From contig KN832880.1 in assembly GCA_000827325.1 (NCBI GenBank), positions 1,416,112 through 1,480,111 on the forward strand: 64,000 nt of DNA. The letters are read 5' to 3'. Positions 12,383 through 22,458 of the stretch are shown here, in pieces. The DNA is from Oidiodendron maius Zn. Its lineage: Eukaryota > Ascomycota > Leotiomycetes > Myxotrichaceae. The notes beneath the pieces were generated by a model that did no database searches, was not told the origin of the DNA, and saw only the letters and a list, made by a program, of their open reading frames with translations. The translations under genes and the position numbers were made by a program. Positions within the stretch are counted from its first letter, which is position 1. Each line of letters starts with the position of its first letter.

Positions 12383-13180
12383 ATAGTACTCATCTGTCTT
12401 AGCTACGAATTCTTTCGAGGATGCGTGGTTCAATGTTATCACGTATGCTCAAAATCTTATGCCTAGTCTCCTGATCAATTTGAGAGGATAATGGCCCAGG
12501 AGAGTGATGGTGAGGATATGGGGAGCTGGGGAGCTGGGAGCAGAAGCCGAAGAATACTTTTCTTGCCCCTCAAAGGTTAAGAGCAACTCTTTCCACAGAT
12601 GTAAATACACAATAAATCCCCATTGTACAGCCTAGTGTTTTGAGCCCTTTAGCTGGTCCGTGCGCTTAAATTATTTCTTTACAGTACAGTTGAAGAGCAG
12701 GACACCGATTTCGCTCCTAGCGGGACCAGATATTGGATGAGAGCGGACGCCAGAAATTCGATATTCGGATCTGCCCGCCTTTAATGGCCTTAGAGAGGAA
12801 AGACTGCAACAGATGCGTACCGCAAGTGCATCATCACCAGTCTTTACTACCAGAAGATCTAACGTCAGTCCCTGTATAGAGAGACGCACCCCGTCCCGAG
12901 ACAAACCCTCAAATCTTTAATTCCCTTTCAACTTTCAAACTTATCCAAACACCAGATAACCTCCCTGGCCACAAGATCCGTCTTATACCACAAAAAAATC
13001 ATGACAGCTCTTCCTCCCCCTAACGAACGTTGAATTTCTACTCAACCTCAGCTGCTTGAACTGCACCAACGCCCTACGCTCTATCATTGTAATCGCGGAC
13101 GACGCTTAATAGTAGAAATATTAAGCAGTCGTGTCAAGCCATATCTTTTCCATTCTCCGTGAAGTGCTTTCTGTTCGACC
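12383..13180. other. intergenic region with short repeat copy
   Basis: About 800 bp with no supported gene. It contains a short GGGGAGCT-type tandem stretch near 12520-12540 and the left copy of a 26-bp direct repeat (12834-12859). Confidence 0.4.
12834..12859 (+). repeat. 26-bp direct repeat, left copy
   Basis: Matches 13531-13556 at 24 of 26 positions; both differences are C in this copy versus T in the other. The pair brackets the truncated peptidase relic at 13181-13423. Confidence 0.6.
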
Positions 13181-13423
13181 ATGCTCTCGACACTGCGCCA
13201 ATTGTGTATAGCTCTCCTATACCTAACCAGCATTGTTGATGTCACCAGAGCTGCTAGCGGTCCCCCAGCTAAGACATCACGCATCCCCAGTTTTGACTGG
13301 TCAGCCCTGAAGCCTTCTTCTGGGCTCGTGTGGAGCGAATGCTATACTGTCCCTTCGCCTCAACTTTTACCTCAAGAGGTCCTCTCCGCCGACTCATCTA
13401 AATCCCGCACATTCCGCAACTAA
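13181..13423 (+). pseudogene. truncated secreted peptidase (S33/TAP-like) relic
   Basis: An 80-codon open frame begins with a credible signal peptide (MLSTLRQLCIALLYLTSIVD) and then reads FDWSALKPSSGLVWSECYT. This resembles the N-terminus of fungal secreted tripeptidyl-aminopeptidase-like alpha/beta hydrolases, where an FDWSxIxPSxxLxxHxCY motif precedes the first strand. After the cysteine the similarity stops and the frame ends at 13423; no nucleophile elbow or catalytic residues follow. I infer a gene relic that lost everything after its first 50 or so codons. It could alternatively be a small secreted protein in its own right. The family hint rests on one short motif. Confidence 0.45.
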
Positions 13424-13530
13424 AACTTGTGGCGTATCCACTCACCTTTCTCTGTTTAGACGGGGGTACAGCCGAAGCCAGAGATGAGCAACATATTGTT
13501 AATAAATTCTTATGAGGAAGAGACTTGAGA

Positions 13531-13556
13531 TCATCAGTCTTTATTACCAGAAGATC
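13531..13556 (+). repeat. 26-bp direct repeat, right copy
   Basis: Partner of 12834-12859 with two C-to-T differences. It lies about 110 bp after the stop of the truncated peptidase frame. Confidence 0.6.
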
Positions 13557-13915
13557 AACACGCGAAGGCTCGGTAACGCTGCTCGGCAGTTGAAGTCATA
13601 TCTAATGAGGGATAGTCCCAAATTTGGGTTTCACTCCGACTGCATCTTAGTAAGATTGACAGCCAATTAAAATACGTCAAATAGATAGGGATGTTCGCTT
13701 TTCGTATTTAGATCTCGGAGCCAGCTAATTTGCTCTTAGTTCATGCCCTGCCCCGTAGATCTGAGGTCAGGTCTTAGACAATTTTAATAGATATAAAGCC
13801 TGGCGCTTGTCGATGTTCTGTTAGATGGGTATGTTGGCAGGTCTAAGGAATATAATCTTCTTTTCCAAATACAATTGCCCTACGAGAGTAGAGGAGATTT
13901 CTCTGTTGTGGCAAT

Positions 13916-14542
13916 ATGCCATCACCGACGGATTCCAAGTTAGCCAACGTCGGCATCAATGACCCAGAGCATTTCAAGGATCTGACGCTCTACAACTCCT
14001 CTCTCTTGAATATTCGCATCTGCCCCTCAGACAGCGATGTCACAGCCTTCTACGTTGACAACTCCGTGTTGGAGCCCAATACTCCAAACATCACGCTATA
14101 TAATGGTGCCGACAGCAAAGCTCCTATTATCGGTGCCGTTCATCTCACTCTAACGAGTACCAATACCATTGGTCTCGGGAATCCCACTACAGATCCCAAC
14201 GGAGTGATCTGGGAAAAACTAGAGCGAGTAAGCAAGTGGTCGCATGCGACGTACCAATTCAACTATTCGATCAATGCACCAGGACCGGCGGCCAAGTATA
14301 CGTGGAAACGCGTATCCAAAACGCCTATTATAGGAAATTACAGTTTGCAGTTGGTTGAAGAATCGAAACCCGATGTTGTTCTTGCTGCTTTTATGACGGG
14401 ATCAGGTGTGAGGGTGAAAACGAGGGGGAGACTTTTGATCAGGGAAGGAAATGGAGAACTTTGGGAGAGGATGGTGTTATTGACCGCATTGTCGGTCATT
14501 GAATTGACCAGGAGGAGGCTTAGACGGAGGCGATTTCGGTGA
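13916..14542 (+). CDS. Tubby C-terminal-like (DUF6593-type) protein
   Basis: A single-exon 208-aa intracellular protein without signal peptide or membrane segment. Its order of features resembles the Tubby-C-like/DUF6593 family common in fungi: LTLYNSSLLNIRICPSDSD, then YVDNSVLEPNTPNITLYNG, a small hydrophobic strand APIIGAVHLTLTST, NGVIWEKLERVSKWSHATY, TWKRVSK and a final ERMVLLTALSVIELTRRRLR helix. Family members have a beta-barrel that may bind lipids or act as scaffolds; function is unknown. The start at 13916 is the first ATG of the frame and the length is normal for the family. Neighbours give no functional clue. Confidence 0.6.
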   Translation: MPSPTDSKLANVGINDPEHFKDLTLYNSSLLNIRICPSDSDVTAFYVDNSVLEPNTPNITLYNGADSKAPIIGAVHLTLTSTNTIGLGNPTTDPNGVIWEKLERVSKWSHATYQFNYSINAPGPAAKYTWKRVSKTPIIGNYSLQLVEESKPDVVLAAFMTGSGVRVKTRGRLLIREGNGELWERMVLLTALSVIELTRRRLRRRRFR

Positions 14543-15848
14543 TGGCGGCTACTCGTGTATGACCTGGAACGGAAGTGTGCTTATGTTGCAGTATGGTCGT
14601 CGTGCGTTGACGACTCGATTGCGCTACTCAGAGGGAAGAGCATAATAAATACTTAATGCAAATGATACTCAATGTGCTGTACAGTGTACCTGCGTGCAGC
14701 ATGCAAGTATAAGTTCGGTGATTTAGACAAATTTAAGTGCGTGCAAAACGTTTTCCCTATTCATCCTCACCCCAACTTACTGAAAACGTCGTAATGCTAT
14801 TTTGGGCACACTGTGTCTCAAAAATACCCAGTCACGACGTTAAACTATTGTTCCGGAGCACGCTATTTCACTCCTGTGGAATACTGACTATGCGACATCA
14901 TGAGAGAGACTCCCCAATACATCGCAGTAATGTGTCCGTTACGAGCCCGAAGACCGCATATTGCTAACATGACAAGATGCTGGCCCCTCCCTTATCCCCT
15001 GCAAGTCGACCAGGCTGCAGGGGGCTGCTGTGGTGGGCTTCTCCTCGAGTAGTCACCGGCCGAAAGAATTTCTGGAGCAGAGTTACTTTAAGCCAGCTGC
15101 TGCGGATGATTCATAGGCTCCTACTTCCCCTTCACCGAGAATTGATATGCTTCGCACAGAACGGGCATTTCGGAAGCATTTTGCCCCATGTCTTCCTGCA
15201 CTGCGTGGACAGCCACAGGCTCTAAGTGTCTGGGTAGTTGGAAGCATGATGGCGTGATGACATTCCAAGACCTGCATAGGCGGATGTGGCTGCGGGGTTT
15301 TATGGCGGTGTGGACACTTAAATGTCAACTCGCTTACGGCTACTTAGAGGAGCTCTGGAGCTGACAATAAGGTTTCGTTAACTGACTGTTATCTGGCTCT
15401 TGTTAATTTCAAACACACCATAATTGCCACATTACGTTATTGTATCGCTAAACGTTTGCTCTAGGGTTCAGGCACTAAAACTTCACTCATGTTACTGCCT
15501 TTTACTGGTTTTCGGGCACGTGAAATTGTTTCGTATAAGCGCTATGACACAGAAAAACCGAGAGGAAGTAAAACTGAGAATATCGGGAAAATCATACAAA
15601 AAGAAGAAATTATATATCTGAGAGAATAAAATGAGACACAGTTGCAGGACGCAGGTGTGGTGAAGCTAGGACGCTTATAAGATAGAAGTGGGCCTTTTGT
15701 TTAATGCTGCGCCTCAGATACGCTCGTATCAATTAACTATCATCGGTTTAGGTCTCACATAAGCTGTAAGAAAATGGAGCTCAATATGCAAGTATATAGT
15801 TTGGCACGCACCTCTTCCTATTGAAAAGCCATTTATTCAGCAGATATA
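14543..15848. other. intergenic region, possible decayed coding traces
   Basis: About 1.3 kb. On the minus strand near 15130-15215 one frame reads QCRKTWGKMLPKCPFC, like the end of a small cysteine-rich fungal protein, but it is bounded by stops and no flanking exon could be joined. Nothing else is recognised. Confidence 0.35.
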
Positions 15849-16929
15849 ATGGCGAAGACATCAACAGGATCAGAAGATTATGTCCTCAGCCGGGATATGC
15901 ACGGCTCCGTTAGGTTTGTAGATAACAACTTACTAGTAGATCAAGAGCAAATTGTATACTGATAGCTGAACCTATTAGGCTGGACGCCCAGCATCTCCTA
16001 TGGAAACTTCATACCGGATATACGTTGAATCCTAAGATTCCAATCAGTTCAGATATGAAGATTGCTGAGATTGGTACGGGAACAGGGTAAGCTACTATAA
16101 TCGTTTTATATGACATGTCTTATAACTACGGACATAGACTTTGGCTTTTAGACTTAGCGGAAAATCTGCCTAAGACAGTTCAGTTAGACGGTTACGATAT
16201 CTCGGATAGCCAGTACCCGTCGCAAGCTGGATTAGGTAAAAATGTGAGCCTAAACGTACTTGATGCCTTCGGTGATGTCCCGCATCATCTAGTGGGAACG
16301 TACGACGTGGTGCACCTTCGATTCTGGTGTTGCGTTGTAAAAGGTGATAATCCTACTCGCCTCATCCGTCACGCCATGAATCTGCTGAGTATGCCCACCC
16401 TTCTCCAATAGTATAGAAGCCCAGGTAATACCTGCTTACTTGACTCGATAGAACCTGGTGGATATATTCAATGGGAAGATGCACATCTCGGACGAAACTT
16501 CATCAACGGCACAATCGCCAGAGAGTTTGGGCAAGTGGCTCAAGCAATTTTCAAAGCAAGCAACATTTTCTTCAAGTACGTCCAGCTGCGCTACAAAGAG
16601 GTTCAGTTGCTTAGACTACTAACTGTGCTCGTGATAGTTGGGTAGGAGAAATCGACAAACATGCACGAGCAGTGGGCCTGGAAGTTATCGATTACGAAAC
16701 CAGTACTTTCCGTTCTAGTCTAGTGCCATTGTGTACAAATACATACTTAATGGGCCACCTTGAGTTACTTCCGGGGATAGCGAAATTAAATGATCAACAA
16801 CTTTCTGTTCCGAGTGAACAGGAATTCCAGCGACTCCTGTTTGCACTATTTGCCGAGACCAAGAAAGGGGCAATTTACCATTGGCCTCCTGTAACTCTCT
16901 TGGCAAAAAAGCCTTCCAGCAGTAACTAG
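15849..16929 (+). CDS. class I SAM-dependent methyltransferase
   Basis: Predicted 279-aa methyltransferase. Five exons (15849-15913, 15979-16086, 16138-16388, 16452-16575, 16638-16929) give one continuous frame with introns of 65, 51, 63 and 62 bp. It begins SEDYVLSRDMHGSVRLDAQHLLW, the opening of many fungal secondary-metabolism methyltransferases. Motif I (SAM-binding glycine loop) is IAEIGTGTGLWLLDLA, split by intron 2. An acidic strand end follows (QLDGYDIS), then YDVVHLRFWC and PGGYIQWEDAH, the post-I and motif III regions. The C-terminal part binds the acceptor, which cannot be predicted. Neighbours downstream are a tautomerase and an MFS transporter, compatible with a small metabolite cluster. 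A 104-bp piece spanning exon 4 and intron 4 is duplicated downstream. Confidence 0.85.
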
Positions 16930-17174
16930 GGACTTTTGTCAGAATGAATAGAACAAATTTAGACATTTATTGGAAAGATTGGACTTTGTTGATAAGAAAT
17001 ATATATTAAAGATGTAGTTTGTTTGAAAAGCAAAGGAGAGGTAACTGATAAATAGAGCTACAGAGCCTTCGCTTTGACTGAGTCCGTTGGTGATAAAAGT
17101 ACCTTTCACTTTCAATTAGACATCATACACATACCCCGCGGGGATTCAGTGAGCGCGGGGAGGGGGGGGGGGGC

Positions 17175-17278
17175 GGGCAAGTGGCTCAAGCAATTTTCAA
17201 ATCAAGCAACTTATTCTTCAAGTACGTCCAGCTGCGCTGCAAAGAGGTTCAGTTGCTTAGACTACTAATTGTGCTCGT
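17175..17278 (+). repeat. 104-bp duplicate of methyltransferase exon 4/intron 4
   Basis: Aligns without gaps to 16529-16632 with 99 of 104 identities by eye. It carries the end of exon 4 and most of intron 4 including the GTACGT donor, so it was copied from DNA, not from spliced RNA. The left edge abuts a poly-G run at about 17161-17173. It cannot encode a protein alone. Confidence 0.85.
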
Positions 17279-17490
17279 AAAGTAACATTCGAAACCAGCT
17301 TCAGTCTAAACTCTATATGATTGATTGATTGATTCTTACTCTAGCTAGCTAAAATAAAGCTAAGAAGTACCCCTATAGTCTAATCCTTAAGAGAACTATT
17401 TAGAATAAACTCTATATGTTTTTATAATTTGCCGAGATCTTAATAGTACAGATACGGTTAGCAAAAATATGCCTATGCATTGCTTGTTTA

Positions 17491-17530
17491 GCACATAGCA
17501 CGTAATAAGTACACGCAGGTATTCGGTACG
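17491..17530 (-). repeat. arm of weak inverted repeat flanking the unknown gene
   Basis: Forty bases that match the reverse complement of 18673-18712 at about 30 positions. Translated on the minus strand the segment reads RTEYLRVLITCYVL; the other arm, on the plus strand, reads RTKYLRILITWFML. Several differences are transitions. It may be a diverged coding relic or an element arm. Confidence 0.4.
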
Positions 17531-17766
17531 AACCGCTCCTCGGTGTCGATCTCGGCTGGATTGTTTATACACTAGTGTCAAGGCAATACTAGTCACATGT
17601 TAAGAGGTATTTCTATATATAAATAGTCCACTTACCTACCTCCTTAATTCTACAATCGAGTTGCTCTTTTCGCTCCTTGATAACCAGTGTACCTCGATTA
17701 CGACTTGCGCAATACCTGCAACCTCTTTGTTCAAGAGAAGTACGGCCGTCATTAAAAGCTTACAAG

Positions 17767-18465
17767 ATGGAGGGACCTGTTCTGCACAAAGATCCTCCTC
17801 CTGAATACCTTAGGTTTCCGGATAGACGATGGTTCGTTCCTGAGTTCGATAACGAGACTATCATCACTGATGACGAACGGGCCTTCGCCGCAGCCTTATC
17901 CGAGGCTACCGCACCGCTAGTCTGTGACGGCGTGTATGATATACTAATACCCGCGGCATACGGCGACCATGGTGAGAACGCCCTTGTGGCCGGCCTCGAG
18001 CTAGTGGATCACCCCGAGGGCAGCAGCGAGGCGACGTCGCTGCTCGATTTTGGTGTCCATTTTCACGGAAACAAGGTCCACGGCGGGCGCTTGCACAATC
18101 AGATCTACTATGTGGAGTGCCAACCACCCAGGCTTGCTTTGGACGCAACCGGCAGCATAGAGTCGCTCGCGGAGCAGACTGCCGAATGGTTCGCGTCAGT
18201 GCTGCGCAGGCCGATCGTGCTTTACATCTGGCTGCACAATGGGTCCGTCTATGCCTCACGATACTTTTTCGCTGATGCTTCCGAGACCCTGAACCAGATG
18301 TACAACAAAGAACTAGCTCCGCCTGGACAGTACGAATCGTTGATTGCGGCCGCACAGGTGCGTGGACACGGATGGGTGCAGACGGCTGGTCTACCCAGGC
18401 CAGATGTCTACAGGCATATCCGGGGCGATAGGGAAAGGGCTGTGCTTCCGCCTGGCGCCCAGTGA
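17767..18465 (+). CDS. conserved-looking protein of unknown function
   Basis: A single-exon protein of 232 aa starting MEGPVLHKDPPPEYLRFPD; an upstream in-frame ATG at 17677 would add 30 residues and lies in less protein-like sequence. The frame is GC-richer than its surroundings. There is no signal peptide or membrane helix. Notable segments are VCDGVYDILIPAAYGDHGENALVAGLEL, FGVHFHGNKVHGGRLHNQIYYVEC with a histidine-rich turn, and RRPIVLYIWLHNGSVYASRYFF. The His/Tyr-rich middle could be a catalytic or metal site, but that is speculation. I do not recognise the family. Weak inverted repeats flank the gene on both sides, which may mean it was mobilised. Confidence 0.6.
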   Translation: MEGPVLHKDPPPEYLRFPDRRWFVPEFDNETIITDDERAFAAALSEATAPLVCDGVYDILIPAAYGDHGENALVAGLELVDHPEGSSEATSLLDFGVHFHGNKVHGGRLHNQIYYVECQPPRLALDATGSIESLAEQTAEWFASVLRRPIVLYIWLHNGSVYASRYFFADASETLNQMYNKELAPPGQYESLIAAAQVRGHGWVQTAGLPRPDVYRHIRGDRERAVLPPGAQ

Positions 18466-19216
18466 TCCGAGGATCGCCATCTGCTCCCCGATAGCATCTC
18501 GTACCAGTGATTCCAGGAGACTAGTGCCTGCCGCGCCAGTTCTGGCAGCGTAGGCCCGAGCTCGATTTAGTGGCCAAGTGTTACTGTAGGATTCGAGTGT
18601 GGAGTGGAAGTGTAAGTAACAGTGCCGACGTTAGCCGAGTTTAGCCTATCCCTAAATAGCAGTCTTGGGTGCCGTACGAAATACCTTCGCATACTTATCA
18701 CATGGTTTATGCTGAGCGAAAAGCAAGGTACAGTAGGACACCCAGCTAACGATAGTGGAGGTGGAGTTCGCCGGTTAGCAAGGAAACATGTATGGCAGAG
18801 TTTCAATATGCGTCGGAGAGTGCATTATTATTTTGCTTACAGACTCTGGTCAAAATTTACTGGGATTTGATGGCTACATATCTCACGTGTTACTTATGTC
18901 TTTTCTTACAAATAAATTTTTCACGACGGATTTCGGGCGAGATTACTGTTTCTATTAGCTCGGAATAGTCGGAAGCTATTCAGACGACGAATAGGCGTGT
19001 TAACTTCATATTATCTAATCTCTATTAGATATTGCATGATCTAAGCACCAGTCCATGGGGATTGCAACCGACCCCACCATTCCCACGCAATGAGATTATA
19101 CCTCTGAGTCAATCTGTACCGACGTCGGATGGTGTGCTAGCCTTCTTAATTGAATATAATTGTCTTAATTAGATAATATTCGACATTTCAATTCCAATTT
19201 CAATTTCGATACAGCT
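18466..19216. other. intergenic region
   Basis: About 750 bp with the right arm of the weak inverted repeat (18673-18712) and the AT-rich promoter of the tautomerase gene. The stretch 19140-19210 is strongly AT-rich. No gene supported. Confidence 0.4.
18673..18712 (+). repeat. second arm of weak inverted repeat
   Basis: Reverse-complement partner of 17491-17530, about 75 percent identical over 40 bases. The two arms enclose the unknown gene at 17767-18465. Confidence 0.4.
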
Positions 19217-19762
19217 ATGCCTCTCTACGATATTGAACATGTCATTCCTTTGACGGACGAACAACAACAGGCGCTTGCTAATGCTCTCACCCAAGCTCAC
19301 ACAGAGCGATTTCACACTCCGACCTATTTCATTAATGTACGTTTCACCGATGTTAGTGGCATGACGGTTTACCGCAGTGGAAGGTCAGTTAAATACAATC
19401 GTGCGATACTACGAACGCGCCAATCTGAGACTCGTACATCTGACGTACTAAATCAACATTGTAAAGCTGTCATTGAGTGCTGGGAGAAGACTATAGGGTC
19501 CGGGTCGGAAAATGGTCTACACGCCGTATGGATTATGGGCGCCTTATCGGCAGGTATGGAAGCGGGATTCCCAAGACCACAGGTTTGTATAAATTCCGCA
19601 AAACATATCATTCTGAACTAATAAGAGTATAAGGTCGGCGAGGAACGTGAGTGGCTAGTTAAGTATAAGGCAGAGTTTCAAAAACTGGCAGACCAAGGCA
19701 ATGAAGATTTCATTGGTCTCATGAAGGAACTACAAGAACGCGAGGACTTTCAGGGTATCTGA
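19217..19762 (+). CDS. tautomerase, putative oxalocrotonate-type (Tautomerase_3)
   Basis: Predicted 164-aa tautomerase-superfamily enzyme. Exons 19217-19582 and 19634-19762 are joined by a 51-bp phase-0 intron. The initiator methionine is followed by Pro2 (MPLYDIEHVIPLTDEQQQAL), the general base of this superfamily once the methionine is removed. Further family features are FHTPTYFINVRFTDVSG with the conserved RF region, the Arg-rich segment of the second half, and a C-terminal helix VGEEREWLVKYKAEFQKLAD. Length fits the fused two-unit fungal Tautomerase_3 group, related to cis-3-chloroacrylic acid dehalogenase, better than the 60-aa 4-OT type. Substrate unknown. It lies between a methyltransferase and an MFS transporter, all on the plus strand. 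Confidence 0.83.
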
Positions 19763-20355
19763 GAAATATTGACTGATGATAGCAGAAATATATCATGTCA
19801 GGTATGAGTGAAATATTTGACTGTATCGTGTATCTTCGCCATATTATTTATTCTCTTGAGCCATCTCTATATCAATATGACGTTAACTTTACCGTTAAGC
19901 GTAACAATGGATTTGAGAATATGACTGCTATGATAAAGCTCCAATGTTTCAGAGCTCCTAAGACCCGATAAGGGAAAGAGTTACACTCACAATGCTGAGG
20001 TAAGAGCTTTAATAAGGTAAATTATGTAATAATAACATAGCAGTGCCGTTAACTAAAACCTAGTTGTATTAGAAGAGCGGACTCGTGACTATTTGAGACA
20101 TATCAGGATTGTAAATCAAGTAAGTAGCCCATTTATAAATGAAATATCAATTTTTTGGCCATTACAAATCCTTTCCTCTATGAAGATCACTTTTACACCT
20201 GACTGGAAAATATCTAAATTCAGATAAAAAGTATCGTAAGTTCTTTCGGGCCTGAATAGAGCGGAGCGGCCTCGAACCAGCAAATTGATTTAGCTTTAAT
20301 GACTTCATAATATTCCGTGCGCATCGAACTTTCTTAAATCTTTTAACTACGAATC
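19763..20355. other. intergenic region
   Basis: About 590 bp, AT-rich, with no supported reading frame. It should contain the promoter of the MFS transporter. Confidence 0.4.
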
Positions 20356-22038
20356 ATGGATACCAATATCCAGATTAGTGTCTTGGGAACTACTCCTCAC
20401 AGTACACAGGAGGAGCCTGGATCAAACTCTTACCATTCTCTCAGTCCCTGGCGTCGGATTCTTGTTTCAGCGAGTATAATAGCAACAAACCTGCTACCAG
20501 TACGTTGACCTTGATGCCTACGATAATCCCTTATCTGATAGTAACCAAGTTCATATCGCTTGGAGCTATGATGGGTGGCGGTTTCCATGTAGGAAAGGCA
20601 CTTGGGGCTAACACTCCAGCACAGGCGGGTTGGTTTGCGGCATCTTACCCGTTCGTTATCCCTAACATATTTTTAACCATAATTTTAACTGTGATGTCTA
20701 GATTAACACATGGAACGTTCGTTCTTATAAGCGGCCGACTTGGAGCTATATATGGTCACAAATACATTCTCCTGCTAGGGGGGATGTGGTGGACAGTATG
20801 GTCACTTATAAATGCTTTCTGTGGGGAAATTGTCTCTTTTAATATTGCTCGTGGGCTTACCGGAGTGGGTGCGGGACTTATCTTTCATAATGCTATAGCT
20901 ATCATCGGGACGACATTCCCACCTGGTAGAATGCGGAACATCAGTATAGCTTTCTTTGGGGCAGCTGCACCAGTCGGAGGCGGGTCCGGGCCCGTTTTCG
21001 CTGGGTTGTTCACACAGCTGCTTCCATGGAAGTGGTTATTTATCTTTTTGTGGGTTATATTACCATGACTTTGGACACTACCTGACATATAGCAGGGCAT
21101 TGCTCGGAGCGCTTGTGTTTGCAACATGTTTGGTTGTTGTTCCCAAAGACGAACCGGTTGATCCTGATGGGATAATGGATTGGGTCGGAGGAGGTGTTGG
21201 TGTATCCAGTTTGATACTTTTCAATTTTGTATGGAAGTAAGTAATTCTCTATTATGACTGTGGTTACAAGCCAAGTAATGCTAACATACTTATTAGCCAA
21301 GTGCCAGTTTCTGGTTGGTGCGGATATGAGATAGCGATACTCGCTCTTTCTATGACATTAGGATTTTTATTCATCCTAGTCGAGAGAAGGGCCAAGGAGC
21401 CTTTAATCCCAATAAATATATGGACCGCCCCGTCTTTTGGCGCTGCCATGTTAGTGGTGTTTCTAAGCTACATGGCTTATGGTACTGGCTTCTGGTACAC
21501 AGCAGCTTGGCAGCAGCTAATAAGGCACTGGACTCTATTAGAATTTGCTGCTGGCGGTTCACCATTGATTATTTTCGGAGCCATTGCAGCCTTTCTCTCT
21601 GCATGGTTAATCCCACGCCTCTCAGCGGAGGGAATTCTGGCCATTGGAGCTTTAGCCGTAACTGCTGGGAATATCATCATCGCCACAATGCCAGCTCAGC
21701 AGATATACTGGGCCCAGGTATTTCCTGCCGTTGTGCTGTTTTCTTTCTGTCCTGATTTTATTTTCACGGCGGCACAAATAATTGCGAGTAATAGCGTTAG
21801 TCGAGAAAACCAAGGGAGAGCAGGTTCCCTCATTGGCGTTTTGCAACTCTATGGTACGAGTACCGGCGTTGGATTTGCAGGCCTGGTGGAAGTTGATACC
21901 AATGATCACGGCTTACAACCCCTGAGGGGATATAGGGGCGCATTATATCTGGGCATTGGCCTTGGAATTGCTGCACTATTTGTGGATTTGTTATTTGTAC
22001 GTATGCCAAAGGACACTAGAGGATTAAAAGAGAATTAG
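20356..22038 (+). CDS. MFS transporter, DHA2-like
   Basis: Predicted 492-aa transporter of the drug:H+ antiporter-2 type. I read five exons: 20356-20499, 20550-20650, 20702-21049, 21093-21236, 21297-22038. The second intron (20651-20701) is 51 bp and stop-free, so a naive frame would read through it. Removing it restores AASYPLTHGTFVLISGRLGAIYGHK, the diagnostic loop. The acceptor at 21092 could also be 21095. Other landmarks are GLTGVGAGLIFHNAIAIIGT, APVGGGSGPVFAG, PLIPINIW and a final RMPKDTRGLKEN. Likely role is export of a metabolite or toxicant, or uptake. It follows the methyltransferase and tautomerase genes in the same direction and could be their transporter. A sixth, missed intron cannot be excluded. 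Confidence 0.85.
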
Positions 22039-22458
22039 ACATTAGCCAATCGCTACAAGTTTTGCTCTTAATTGGACTTGACAAAGGATAATTTAAACTC
22101 TACGAGATATGGGCACACACTTAGTAGATGACGTCTCTAGTTCTAAGAAGTTGAAGGAAAGATTCATGAGTTGAAGACCTTCACCCATACAGGAAGTAGT
22201 TCATGTGCCAGGTTCGATGCCTATAATTAATTCCTCTATTGATACGCCGTTTATAATTCAACATCTAGGCATTGCGTGCGAAGATTCTCTATCACACTGA
22301 CGGCTGGTGTGTAATTCCGTAGCCAGGCTTGCAACCTCCTTCAAACAAACGGATGTTTGAACAATTCCACAAAATCTAGACCAAAGGACTAAAAGTTTGA
22401 TCTCTGTCTAGATCATCAATTTACACTGGACGAAGCGGAAAACTCCTCAAGTTCCACT
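22039..22458. other. convergent intergenic region
   Basis: About 420 bp between the 3' ends of the MFS gene (plus) and the secreted-protein gene (minus). No features beyond AT-rich 3' flanks. Confidence 0.4.

Larger units (their letters stand above)
16930..17766. other. intergenic region with gene-fragment duplication and G-run
   Basis: About 840 bp, AT-rich. It holds the duplicated methyltransferase fragment (17175-17278), a run of eleven or so G just before it, a short GATT tandem run near 17320-17332 and one arm of a weak inverted repeat (17491-17530). No intact gene seen. Confidence 0.5.

Noticed and set aside
15083-15328. Minus-strand frame with cysteines and an adjacent QCRKTWGKMLPKCPFC peptide
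   Set aside because: The zinc-ribbon-like peptide is in another frame, bounded by stops within about 30 codons, and no splice pair joins the pieces. Kept only as a trace in the intergenic note.
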